This document shows, in pieces, positions 46,186-54,177 of a stretch of 64,000 nt of DNA. Source of the stretch: Riemerella anatipestifer ATCC 11845 = DSM 15868. Its GTDB lineage: Bacteria > Bacteroidota > Bacteroidia > Flavobacteriales > Weeksellaceae. Within the stretch, counting starts at the first letter, position 1. Every line of letters starts with the position of its first letter. The notes below the pieces were generated by a model. The model made no database searches. It was not told the origin of the DNA and was given only the letters and a program-made list of their open reading frames with translations. The DNA is taken from contig NC_017045.1 in NCBI RefSeq assembly GCF_000252855.1, positions 1,612,001 through 1,676,000 on the forward strand. Reading direction: 5' to 3'. A program made the translations under genes and the position numbers.

Positions 46186-47437
46186 CTATTGGTTGTTGTA
46201 CAAAAATATCGTTCATTAGCTTAGAAATTTCCTCTGCTTTCATTGGATTATCTATGATGAACTTCGCAAATCTGTTGGTGATTTTTTGGATAACCTTGTT
46301 ACTTAGCTCCATATCCTCTATACCTATGTATTTGTGTTTGCGGTAGAAATGGTGCATTTCGTTTTCTTCTATTTTCTTTAAAGAAGATTTAAAATGAAGG
46401 ATATTAGGAGTGTATTTTCTTTTCTTTTCCCACTCTAAAAACTCTTTTCCCATTTCCTTGATAATCCTTTCTGCTTTAGGGATTTCCTTTTTTCTAATTT
46501 CTAAGGTTTCCTGTATTTTTTCAGAAAGTTTATCCACATCTATCAGCTCCACCAAAGGAAGTTCCTCTACGGATTTATCTACATTATGAGGAATAGCAAG
46601 GTCTATGACTAGCATTTCTTTACCTTCTGGTAAATCTTCTCTGTTAATAATGGGTTTAGATGCTCCTGTAGCTACAATTAGAATGTCTGTGTTAGAAATT
46701 TCTTCTTTAACATTAGAAAAATCGGTGTACGGGATTCCAAATTTATCAGCTACTATTTTAGCATTTTCTAGAGTTCGGTTAGCTATTTTAACCTTTGGGC
46801 GGTAGAGGTGTTTCATGAGATTTTCTACCGTATTTTGTCCAATTTCGCCTATCCCTAAGAGCAAAATGTTTTTATCTTGAAGTTGCGTTTTATGGTTGAG
46901 AATATAATGTACCGCAGCGTAAGAAACCGAAGCCGCACCATTGCTAATTCCTGTCTGATTTTTAATCTTTTTTGAAATCTGAATGGCATAGTTAATGGCT
47001 CTCTCCATATAGGAGTTGGTAGTTCTTTTGTAAGTTTTAAATCTAGAATAAGCCTTTTTGATCTGAGAAATAATTTCAAAATCGCCTAATATTTGGCTTT
47101 CTAAGCCTGCTGCCACACGAAAAAGATGATTGAGGGCATCTTCTCCTTTTTTGACATCACAGTATTTTATAAACTCTACTAAATCTACTCCTACAATGTC
47201 ACAAAAAAGCTGTGCTACAAACATATAGTTATGGCTAGTGGTGTAGATTTCTGTTCTATTACATGTAGAAACCACAAAAGCATCACCCATATTTTTCTCA
47301 TGAATTTTATTGACAAAATCCTGTATATGTTCATCAAAAAAAGCAAATCTACCACGAGTTTCCGTATCAGCCTTTTCGAAGCTAATACTAAGCACTGTGA
47401 AGTGTGCAGTCTTATATGAGCTATTTGGGAAATGCAT
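46160..47437 (-). CDS. hemA: glutamyl-tRNA reductase
   Basis: HemA reduces glutamyl-tRNA to glutamate-1-semialdehyde, the committed step of heme synthesis by the C5 route. From the ATG at 47437 it is 425 aa. It has the active Cys in STCNRTEIY, GLESQILGDFEI, the NADPH-binding LLGIGEIGQNTVENL and a C-terminal helical dimerisation region. The longer frame starts at a TTG that is part of a TAnnTTTG promoter element, so I prefer the ATG six codons later. It heads the hem operon; hemL and hemB are not in the window. Confidence 0.96.
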   Translation of the reverse strand: MHFPNSSYKTAHFTVLSISFEKADTETRGRFAFFDEHIQDFVNKIHEKNMGDAFVVSTCNRTEIYTTSHNYMFVAQLFCDIVGVDLVEFIKYCDVKKGEDALNHLFRVAAGLESQILGDFEIISQIKKAYSRFKTYKRTTNSYMERAINYAIQISKKIKNQTGISNGAASVSYAAVHYILNHKTQLQDKNILLLGIGEIGQNTVENLMKHLYRPKVKIANRTLENAKIVADKFGIPYTDFSNVKEEISNTDILIVATGASKPIINREDLPEGKEMLVIDLAIPHNVDKSVEELPLVELIDVDKLSEKIQETLEIRKKEIPKAERIIKEMGKEFLEWEKKRKYTPNILHFKSSLKKIEENEMHHFYRKHKYIGIEDMELSNKVIQKITNRFAKFIIDNPMKAEEISKLMNDIFVQQPIDEFNEKHH

Positions 47438-47452
47438 AAGTTTATGAGACTG

Positions 47453-47460
47453 CAAATTTA
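47453..47460 (-). promoter_or_regulatory. -7 promoter element of the hem operon
   Basis: TAAATTTG on the minus strand, 15 bases before the hemA ATG at 47437. It overlaps the alternative TTG start codon at 47455. No good -33 TTG. Confidence 0.5.
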
Positions 47461-47622
47461 CAGTTTTTTTCTGGTTTGGTAAAAACTTTAAAGTAGAGTA
47501 AGGAAACTAAATTTCTCTAATCAAGTTATTTGGAATGAATCTTAATTGGGGTTGTCAATTAGAATTGTTGTGGATTTTCAATTAGCTTGCTTATTGGAGT
47601 AGAATATTTTTTCAAAAAACAT

Positions 47623-47630
47623 TATATTTG
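47623..47630 (+). promoter_or_regulatory. -7 promoter element before the Crp-like regulator gene
   Basis: TATATTTG, 61 bases before the GTG at 47692. Two direct copies of TCAATTAG lie upstream at 47555-47562 and 47578-47585 and could be regulator sites. Confidence 0.5.
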
Positions 47631-47691
47631 TCATACCATATTAGCCTATAGAAAGTATATAATTGTAGTTATTTGTTGTAAAGGATAATTA

Positions 47692-48264
47692 GTGGATAAA
47701 CTTGTCAAATATTTAGAAGATAATTATAATATTTCTAATGAAGAAATAGCTTTGTTAGAGCAGTGTGTTGAAGCTTATACTTACACTAAAGGTTCTTGCA
47801 TCTCGTCTGTTGGAGCTATAGTTGATAAGATATATTTTATTGACGAGGGTATAATGAGAGCATATTATACTGGTGAAACAGATCTGGAAATAACAAGAAG
47901 ATTTTATTTTGAAAATGATTTCTGTACCAATTGGGTTAGTTTCCGTAATTGCATTCCAAGTGTGGAATATATTGAGGCCGTAAATGATGTTTCTGGAGTT
48001 TCTATTTCATTCTCTGATTTTATGAAACTTTTGGAGACTTCTACTAATTTTAAGAATATTTACGCACATATTTTAGAAAAATTTCAAGATTATCATTTGA
48101 AAAAATTCCATTTTATAAATAATCTTACTCTGCAGGAACAAGTAAGTGATATGGAACTTTATTTTCCGAAACTGCGACAAAAAATTTCTAATAAGCTATT
48201 AGCTTCTTTTTTACATATAACCCCGCAGCATCTATGTAGAGTGAAAAAAAAGTTAATCAAGTAA
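47692..48264 (+). CDS. Crp/Fnr family transcriptional regulator
   Basis: The 190-aa protein has a cyclic-nucleotide-binding-like N-terminal domain (about 20-115, with YFIDEGIMRAYY and FYFENDFCTNW) and a C-terminal winged helix (about 145-190, SNKLLASFLHITPQHLCRVKK). Glycines of the phosphate cassette are not conserved, so cAMP binding is unlikely. The start is GTG. It opens the AT-rich accessory block before the eight-cysteine protein, with a 168-base gap; whether it controls that gene is inference. Confidence 0.88.
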   Translation: MDKLVKYLEDNYNISNEEIALLEQCVEAYTYTKGSCISSVGAIVDKIYFIDEGIMRAYYTGETDLEITRRFYFENDFCTNWVSFRNCIPSVEYIEAVNDVSGVSISFSDFMKLLETSTNFKNIYAHILEKFQDYHLKKFHFINNLTLQEQVSDMELYFPKLRQKISNKLLASFLHITPQHLCRVKKKLIK

Positions 48265-48378
48265 TTGATTTATTAACATTTGTTCATTGATTAATTGAGT
48301 TTATTTTTTCAAATTTGTGTCATTAATGATTTTAGTAGCTACGGAATTATTGTTAGGGGTGATAATCCGAAAACGTCC

Positions 48379-48393
48379 CACTTTTTAAAAGTG
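48379..48393. repeat. 15-base perfect palindrome before the Cys-rich gene
   Basis: CACTTTT-T-AAAAGTG, 39 bases before the ATG at 48433. It has no T-run, so an operator or a leader hairpin is more likely than a terminator. No clear TAnnTTTG lies before this gene; the nearest is CAAATTTG at 48310. Confidence 0.45.
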
Positions 48394-48432
48394 AAGCATA
48401 TTGCAAAGTAGTAGGATAATACATTTTTTATT

Positions 48433-48933
48433 ATGAGAACAAAATTTTTTATATCTACATTCATTCTAATATTTTTATTCTCTTTCGCTAATGATAGAGG
48501 ATTGGTGCAGTTTCCAAAATATTCTAAAGATATGGATAAAGGATTTGATTGTAGTGCTAAGTGTTGGTTTAATTCTTGTGCAGGGGCAGGAACCTGTTCT
48601 TGTGCTTGTGGATTTTTTAGTTGTGATTGTGCCCCTTCAAACCCTAAAGAACAACAACCTAGAAATGTTAATATTAAAGATATTTCAATTAATGAAGGAC
48701 AATACAAACGTATAAGCTTTTTTGCCTCTTTGTTAAAGAGTATGAATAATGAACTAGCAGATAATGTTTATAATAACTTAGCACTAATGTTGTCTTATTA
48801 TAAAAATGAAGATAACGACAAATTTAATGAATACAGAAATAAATTCGTTAATGCTTTAAATAACTTAGATGGAAATCAGAAAAAAGAAATTAACCTGTAT
48901 TTCATAAAAGTAGGAGCAAAGGAAAGAATTTAG
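48433..48933 (+). CDS. exported protein with a compact eight-cysteine cluster
   Basis: The 166-aa protein has an N-terminal hydrophobic segment (about 4-19) that acts as a signal peptide or anchor. Residues about 40-67 hold eight cysteines with spacings 3, 4, 5, 1, 1, 4 and 1 (from DCSAKC to SCDCAP). The rest (about 75-166) is helical and charged, without cysteine. I do not recognise the family. The cluster could be disulfide-knotted, metal-binding or a modified-peptide precursor region. It is followed by its own terminator at 48944. Confidence 0.72.
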   Translation: MRTKFFISTFILIFLFSFANDRGLVQFPKYSKDMDKGFDCSAKCWFNSCAGAGTCSCACGFFSCDCAPSNPKEQQPRNVNIKDISINEGQYKRISFFASLLKSMNNELADNVYNNLALMLSYYKNEDNDKFNEYRNKFVNALNNLDGNQKKEINLYFIKVGAKERI

Positions 48934-48943
48934 TTAGTAAATG

Positions 48944-48977
48944 AAAAGACTGTATCATTTCATTGATATAGTCTTTT
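48944..48977 (+). terminator. intrinsic terminator after the Cys-rich gene
   Basis: A 14-pair stem with one G-T pair (48944-48957 with 48964-48977), 6-base loop, ending in four Ts. It may leave partial read-through into the GLPGLI gene 14 bases on. Confidence 0.8.
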
Positions 48978-48991
48978 AAATTTTATCAAAA

Positions 48992-49804
48992 ATGAGAATT
49001 AAATTATTGCTTTTTTTTCTTGTTTTTTGGAATTTTAGTATTTTTCCTCAAAACTTAGATGTCACTTATAAGATGGTTTATAGACCAAATAAAAATAATT
49101 TATCTTATATAGAAGAAGATATTTTTGTTTTAAAAATTCGTGATCATCAATCCTTATATTTTAGTATTAAATACGATTATTTAATTAATCATCAGGGGGA
49201 GGCTATGAAGCAAGGAATTAACCCTAATAAAGTGAGTAATAATTATTTTATTATAAAAGAAGATTCTAAAATTTTTCATTTAAGACCTATTGATAATGAT
49301 TTTATGAAGTATGAGGAAAAAGAATTTCCAAAATGGGATATAAAAGATAATATGAGGCAAATAGATTCCTTAAAGGCTTTTAAAGCGGAGGGAAGTTATA
49401 GAGGAAGGGAGTATATTGCTTGGTTTACAACGGATATTCCTGTTGCAGAAGGCCCGTTTAAATTTAAAAATCTTCCAGGTCTAATTTTAGAATTAAGGAG
49501 CAAAGATGGTGATTATAGCATAACTCTTAATGGGATAGAAAGGAATGAGGAAGAAATAGATTTTCCTGAAGCTATCTTGATTAAAAATAGAGAGAAATAT
49601 AAGGAGTTGCTCGAAAAATTTGCCGAAAATCCAAGTTACAAAATGCAACAAAGAGATAGCTCAAACTCATTTAAGTATAAAACTTATATTGGCGGAAAAG
49701 AGGTAAATAATGCGGAAAAGTATAAAGCGTACAATAAATTTGTTTGGGATTTTATGAATAATCACAACAACTCAATAGAAAAAGATGAATTATGGATAAG
49801 ATAA
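48992..49804 (+). CDS. GLPGLI family exported protein
   Basis: The 270-aa protein has a signal peptide (FFLVFWNFSIFPQ) and the family blocks WFTTDIPVAEGPFKFKNL and LPGLILELRSKDGDY near 165-180. It is clearly diverged from the copy at 2134. No function is known for the family. It overlaps the next small exported gene by 13 bases, so those two are a coupled pair. Base composition is noticeably AT-rich, like the block around it. Confidence 0.88.
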   Translation: MRIKLLLFFLVFWNFSIFPQNLDVTYKMVYRPNKNNLSYIEEDIFVLKIRDHQSLYFSIKYDYLINHQGEAMKQGINPNKVSNNYFIIKEDSKIFHLRPIDNDFMKYEEKEFPKWDIKDNMRQIDSLKAFKAEGSYRGREYIAWFTTDIPVAEGPFKFKNLPGLILELRSKDGDYSITLNGIERNEEEIDFPEAILIKNREKYKELLEKFAENPSYKMQQRDSSNSFKYKTYIGGKEVNNAEKYKAYNKFVWDFMNNHNNSIEKDELWIR

Positions 49805-50145
49805 AGTTTTTAGGATTAACAGTGTTTTTAGTAATATCGGGAGCTATGAAAGCACAAATGAAGTTTTCTGATAAGAAAGTGGAGGTGTATATTAATTTGA
49901 ATTGGACAAAGGATTCATTAGATTTTGCAAAAGAGAAATTAAAAAGTAAAAATATTACTTTTAATTTTTCAAATGTTAAATATAATCCTAATGGAACCAT
50001 CAAAGGTTTGGAAATAGATGTTAATAGTAATGATGGTTTTAGCGGAAAGGCTTCAATAGAAGAAATAACTAGAAATACTAAATTCGGTTTTTTAAGAAAT
50101 TATAGTCGTTTTTCACAGAATAAACTTAGAGTAGGAGCTTTTTAG
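49792..50145 (+). CDS. small exported protein, resembles the C-terminal part of M56 peptidase proteins
   Basis: The 117-aa protein has a signal peptide ending AMKAQ and a small alpha/beta domain (LDFAKEKLKSKNITFNFSNV, then NGTIKGLEIDVNSNDGFSG). That helix-strand-strand pattern resembles the domain at the C-terminus of many Bacteroidota M56 (BlaR1-like) proteins, here as a stand-alone unit. This is a weak match from memory. It is the last gene of the block, with a terminator at 50151. Confidence 0.68.
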   Translation: MDKIKFLGLTVFLVISGAMKAQMKFSDKKVEVYINLNWTKDSLDFAKEKLKSKNITFNFSNVKYNPNGTIKGLEIDVNSNDGFSGKASIEEITRNTKFGFLRNYSRFSQNKLRVGAF

Positions 50146-50150
50146 TATAT

Positions 50151-50180
50151 GGGGGGTGTTGGGAAACACTCCCCATTTTT
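50151..50180 (+). terminator. intrinsic terminator of the accessory block
   Basis: A 10-pair stem with one G-T pair (50151-50160 with 50165-50174), short loop and A plus five Ts. Confidence 0.8.
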
Positions 50181-50185
50181 GACTA

Positions 50186-51250
50186 TTATAACTTTCTTTT
50201 AAACTCATCTAACCTTTTTTCTGAAGCTATTTGGTTTTTCTCTATTTTTTCCTGGGCATAGACTTTAAATTCGGTTTCGTTTTTCTCTAGTAAGAAATCA
50301 TAAGGTCCAACTCCCGAGATAAGTTTCACTAAGACAGGAGAAATTTCTAGACAAATAAATAATCCCATAATAAACATCGCCGCAACAGCAATGATTGAGG
50401 TATTTTCTCCCAGTTCATCTAGTGCTTGAAGCCTTGCGGCAAAACCATTAAATCTATTTTCTGAATCCTCGGTTTGAAGACGTTCCTTTTCTACATTAGA
50501 ATAAACTTTTGATATTTCTTTATCCAAATATTCTAAGCGAGTGGCAACTTGTTTTTGGTAATTTTCTAAATCTAATCGGCGTTGTTCTTTGAGTTCCGAT
50601 TTTCTTTTAGCGTTGGGACCAAAGCCTTCTTTTCCGCTGGTAAGGGCAGAAGATTTCCCAAGCACCTCTTTTTCTAGTTCCACAGATGCTGAATCGTAGG
50701 CTTTTTGGTAGTTTAATATTTTTTCTTGAATTTGTTTTTTCTCGGTTTCAAAAGGCGAACTTTGGGTTAAAATTCTGCTTTGCATTTCTTGTTGAAGCTC
50801 TTTCTTATTCCTTTGGATAATGGTGTTGAGCTGTTTATTGATTTCTTTTTCAAATATCTTTAATTCCAAAGGTTTAGAGATGATGATGCCTAAAAAAGTT
50901 GCTAATATCAATCTTGGAACTGCCATTAGTATTTGTTGCCACCAAGAACTTGTCTTTTTTATAGAAGATACAATGTATCGGTCAAGGTTGAATATCATCA
51001 ATCCCCAAATTAAAGCAAATATGAGGGAAATGTAGAAGTTATCAAAAATGGTATAGATAGCATATCCAGCCGATAATGTGGCAAAAACTGCTGTAAAAAA
51101 AACAATGCCTCCTATTCCAGAAAATTTATTCCATTCGCTAGGCGTTTTTTTCAAGATATGAATGTTGGCACCACTACAAACGAGAAGGAAATATTGCAAT
51201 CCATTTATTTTATGATTTGTAGATAGTGGCTTCTGAAGTTTTGTTTTCAT
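50186..51250 (-). CDS. DUF4407 family membrane protein
   Basis: The 354-aa protein matches DUF4407: two paired N-terminal helices (about 45-90), a third near 110-125, a long periplasmic or cytoplasmic coiled coil (about 140-275, Glu/Lys/Gln-rich) and a last helix near 285-305 before a charged tail. Function is unknown; a mechanosensitive or scaffold role would be guesswork. It stands alone between the accessory block and the phosphate transporter gene. Confidence 0.85.
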   Translation of the reverse strand: MKTKLQKPLSTNHKINGLQYFLLVCSGANIHILKKTPSEWNKFSGIGGIVFFTAVFATLSAGYAIYTIFDNFYISLIFALIWGLMIFNLDRYIVSSIKKTSSWWQQILMAVPRLILATFLGIIISKPLELKIFEKEINKQLNTIIQRNKKELQQEMQSRILTQSSPFETEKKQIQEKILNYQKAYDSASVELEKEVLGKSSALTSGKEGFGPNAKRKSELKEQRRLDLENYQKQVATRLEYLDKEISKVYSNVEKERLQTEDSENRFNGFAARLQALDELGENTSIIAVAAMFIMGLFICLEISPVLVKLISGVGPYDFLLEKNETEFKVYAQEKIEKNQIASEKRLDEFKRKL

Positions 51251-51329
51251 TTTTTGTTGCTAAACTTTTGTAATAAGTATTCAAAATCTGTGCTATGTTA
51301 CAATTATGTTTGAAATAAAGTGATAGTAA

Positions 51330-51370
51330 AAAAGAAAAACCTCAGAAGCATATGCTGTTGAGGTTTTCTG
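51330..51370 (-). terminator. intrinsic terminator after the phosphate transporter gene
   Basis: GAAAACCTCA and TGAGGTTTTC arms with an inner AGCAT/ATGCT pairing; on the minus strand a T-rich tract follows (51336-51328). Confidence 0.78.
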
Positions 51371-51394
51371 TAAAAAATATTTGATTTTTAATGT

Positions 51395-53650
51395 TTATGG
51401 TACCGTAACGCCTTTTTTATCATATAATTTTAAAAACATTTTGGAAATACGCATTAGTACCGCCTGTATATCTCTACTTTGTAGATAAACGCTGGTTTGG
51501 AGAATACCTTGCTTGGTGCTAGGCTTGGTTTTGCTAATGATGCCTATCTGCCCCTCCAGTTTTTCGTTGATATGGGCTCTTACGGCATTTCTCATTTTTT
51601 TTATTTCGTCTAAACTTTCGTTTTCGGGTTGTTCTAGCGAGACTAAGATATGATTGAAAAACTGATTCATTTTTGTTTCTAGAATGTCAAGTTCTTTTAT
51701 GAACTCAATATCAGTAAGTTGGTGTAGATTTTTAACATAAAAAAGACATTCGTTGCTTAGTGATTTGGCAGATTGCGTAAGGTCTTGAACAAAATCACTA
51801 CTAAGGAGCAAGACTTCGGAAGTATCACGGTCTCCAGAGGAAAGCCCTTTGATGTATTTTATACTCTTGGATCTTAATTTGTTGCCGTGCTCTTCTAAAT
51901 CTAGGACTGTTTTATGTGCTTTTTCCAGTTTTGCCATATCGGCTTGTCTAAGTCCATTAATGGTGTCATCATAGCTTTGAGCAATTTCGGAAATTACGGC
52001 ACTCACTAGAGAACGGTACTTTTCTACTAGATTAAGGTCTTCTAGGTCTAATATACTGAACTTATCTTCTGCGGTTTTGTTTTTTTTCTCTTTTTTACTG
52101 AATGAAATTTGAGAAGCTATAATAAAGGTAAATACTAAAGCAACTAATATATATGTACCTATTTCTCCACCTTTATAAAGAATAAAAGCGAATAAAGCAG
52201 ATACTGTAAAGGCAATGAATGCAGTGATAAACCAACCTCCAATTACTGATAATACTCCTGCAACTCTATAAACAGCCGACTCTCTTCCCCACGCTTTATC
52301 CGCCAAAGAAGACCCCATAGCCACCATAAAAGATACGTAGGTGGTGGATAGAGGTAGCTTCATAGAGGTAGCCCAAGCGATAAGTATGGAAGCAACTACT
52401 AGATTAGTAGCAGCTCTCACCAAATCAAATGCTGGTGGCTCTTGTACAATAGTGGCTTCTTCTATCTTGCTTTTTTCAAAACTTTTGTTGTAGCGTTTCG
52501 TAATAGAAGTAGGAATGATGATACTGAAAATATTACCTAAAACTAAAGATGAATTAACAATATTTCTTGAAATAGCATTGGGTTTAAACTTTTCATCACC
52601 TTCATCTTGTCTTCCCAAATTGACTTCCGTTTCTGTAACCTTTTTAGCCTTAGCACTTAGCCACACCGTAAGTCCCATAACTATTCCTGCAATAATAAGC
52701 ATATAATTGGGTACAATAATATCGTTACTGGCTAGATAGTCTTGATAAAGCTCGTTGGCTGGGATTCCTGTTTCTTTCCAATGATTAAAGGCTAAAAAAC
52801 CTGTGATAGGAACCCCTATAAAGTTCACTAAATCATTCCCAGCAAAGGCCATAGCAAGAGAAAAAGTGCCTGCTAAAACCACTACCTTAAGAGGATTTAT
52901 TTTATATTGTTTTTGTAGTAAGAATAAGATAATAGTAGCTATTAAAAATATAGCCCCCAATATAGCCCAAGTATGACTATTTATGAAATCTCTAGATTCT
53001 GAACTGATGATAGTGGTGCCTTTGAGCCCTTTTATGAGAAGAAAGTATACAATAGAAGTAATCCCAGCTCCCGAATACAAAGCGCCATATTTCTCTAATT
53101 TGGTTTCATATTGGAAGGTAAATAATAATCTACATAAGTACTGTATAACCACACCTGCAGTAAAGGCAATCAATATGGATAGAAATATACCTGAAACAAT
53201 ATTAGAGGTACTTTCAAAGTTAATGTATTTGCCTACTTCGCTTAACTTATCGTCTTTAGCCATAGAAAACAAAATACCACTGATTAGTGATGCTCCTAAG
53301 AGCTCAAACACAATAGAAACAGTAGTAGAGGTGGGAAGTCCTAAGCTGTTAAAAATATCTAATAGTATGATATCTGTCAGCATTACTGCTAAGAAAACAA
53401 TGAGTATAATATCAAAAGTGAAATATTGGGGATAGAATATCCCTTTTCTAGCGATTTCCATAATGCCACTAGAGAAAACAGAGCCTAATAGTATCCCGAT
53501 AATGGCAGTGATAATGATGGTTTTGTAAGGAGCCGCTTTTGAACCTATCGCCGAGTTAAGAAAGTTAACGGCATCGTTACTTACTCCTACAATTAAATCC
53601 GAAATTGCCAATACAAAAAGTAGAACTACAACAAATATAAAATATTCCAT
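51395..53650 (-). CDS. PiT family inorganic phosphate transporter with PhoU-like C-terminal domain
   Basis: The 751-aa protein has two PiT repeats with signatures GVSNDAVNFLNSAIGS near 23-38 and AFAGNDLVNFIGVP near 265-278, about ten to twelve helices in all. Residues about 540-750 form a soluble helical region with the PhoU-like pattern (DTINGLRQADMAKLEKAHK and later EILDILETKMNQFF-type helices). Typical PiT proteins are about 400-500 aa, so this is a fusion of transporter and regulator. No separate phoU or pst genes are nearby. Confidence 0.93.
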   Translation of the reverse strand: MEYFIFVVVLLFVLAISDLIVGVSNDAVNFLNSAIGSKAAPYKTIIITAIIGILLGSVFSSGIMEIARKGIFYPQYFTFDIILIVFLAVMLTDIILLDIFNSLGLPTSTTVSIVFELLGASLISGILFSMAKDDKLSEVGKYINFESTSNIVSGIFLSILIAFTAGVVIQYLCRLLFTFQYETKLEKYGALYSGAGITSIVYFLLIKGLKGTTIISSESRDFINSHTWAILGAIFLIATIILFLLQKQYKINPLKVVVLAGTFSLAMAFAGNDLVNFIGVPITGFLAFNHWKETGIPANELYQDYLASNDIIVPNYMLIIAGIVMGLTVWLSAKAKKVTETEVNLGRQDEGDEKFKPNAISRNIVNSSLVLGNIFSIIIPTSITKRYNKSFEKSKIEEATIVQEPPAFDLVRAATNLVVASILIAWATSMKLPLSTTYVSFMVAMGSSLADKAWGRESAVYRVAGVLSVIGGWFITAFIAFTVSALFAFILYKGGEIGTYILVALVFTFIIASQISFSKKEKKNKTAEDKFSILDLEDLNLVEKYRSLVSAVISEIAQSYDDTINGLRQADMAKLEKAHKTVLDLEEHGNKLRSKSIKYIKGLSSGDRDTSEVLLLSSDFVQDLTQSAKSLSNECLFYVKNLHQLTDIEFIKELDILETKMNQFFNHILVSLEQPENESLDEIKKMRNAVRAHINEKLEGQIGIISKTKPSTKQGILQTSVYLQSRDIQAVLMRISKMFLKLYDKKGVTVP

Positions 53651-53726
53651 TTTGTTATTATTTTTTTACAGGCAATTCTAAGAAATTTTCAGAAAATTAC
53701 GCTTAATGTTAATGAAATTTAATATA

Positions 53727-53755
53727 ACAAAAAACGCTTCCTAAAATGGAAGCGT
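53727..53755 (-). terminator. intrinsic terminator after the 90-aa membrane protein gene
   Basis: A perfect 8-pair stem (53734-53741 with 53748-53755), 6-base loop and T-run on the minus strand. The ACGCTTCC core is identical to that of the rpoZ terminator. Confidence 0.8.
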
Positions 53756-53816
53756 AACCTGTCACATCTATCTAAAGTAAATGTGTATGCTTGTTTGTAA
53801 ACTTAGTTAAAGATTA

Positions 53817-54089
53817 TTAGTGGTGGCTAGTATGTGTTTCTACAACATCACCTAGGGGTCTTTTGTAAATTACCTCAACACCTTCTTGCTCATAAAGTTT
53901 CTTATATCTTACTTCTTCAGGATTAAAAGGCTTAGTTTTTCCGAAATATTCCAATAGACCTTCTGTAAGCCATAGAGGCACAATGTAAGTTGCGAACATC
54001 ATGATACACCAAAACCCCGCCATCATCATGGTGAAGAAATAAATAGTCCAAAGGAACTGATAAAACGGCCAAAATGCTGATAACATCAT
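53817..54089 (-). CDS. small hypothetical membrane protein
   Basis: From the ATG-ATG at 54089 the product is 90 aa with two hydrophobic segments (about 5-30 and 33-45, aromatic and Met-rich), then a soluble tail with KPFNPEEVRYKKLYEQEG and a His-rich end (HTSHH). I do not recognise it. The longest frame begins at a TTG at 54137, but that TTG is the -33 element of a strong promoter whose -7 lies at 54108-54115, so the longer starts are untranscribed. It has its own terminator. Confidence 0.72.
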   Translation of the reverse strand: MMLSAFWPFYQFLWTIYFFTMMMAGFWCIMMFATYIVPLWLTEGLLEYFGKTKPFNPEEVRYKKLYEQEGVEVIYKRPLGDVVETHTSHH

Positions 54090-54107
54090 TGTCTTAAATA
54101 TTTTAGG

Positions 54108-54137
54108 CAAAATTAACATAAATTTCTCTTTCCACAA
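54108..54137 (-). promoter_or_regulatory. Bacteroidota-type promoter of the 90-aa membrane protein gene
   Basis: On the minus strand, TTG at 54137-54135 within TTTTG, 19 bases, then TAATTTTG at 54115-54108. Spacing is ideal. It fixes the start at 54089. Confidence 0.78.
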
Positions 54138-54177
54138 AAGAAATCTATGCTAATTTTTAATTTATACTCATTTTAAT

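Noticed and set aside
48339-48707. 122-aa minus-strand frame opposite the Cys-rich gene
   Set aside because: Shadow frame; the plus-strand gene has a signal peptide, a terminator and better codon use.
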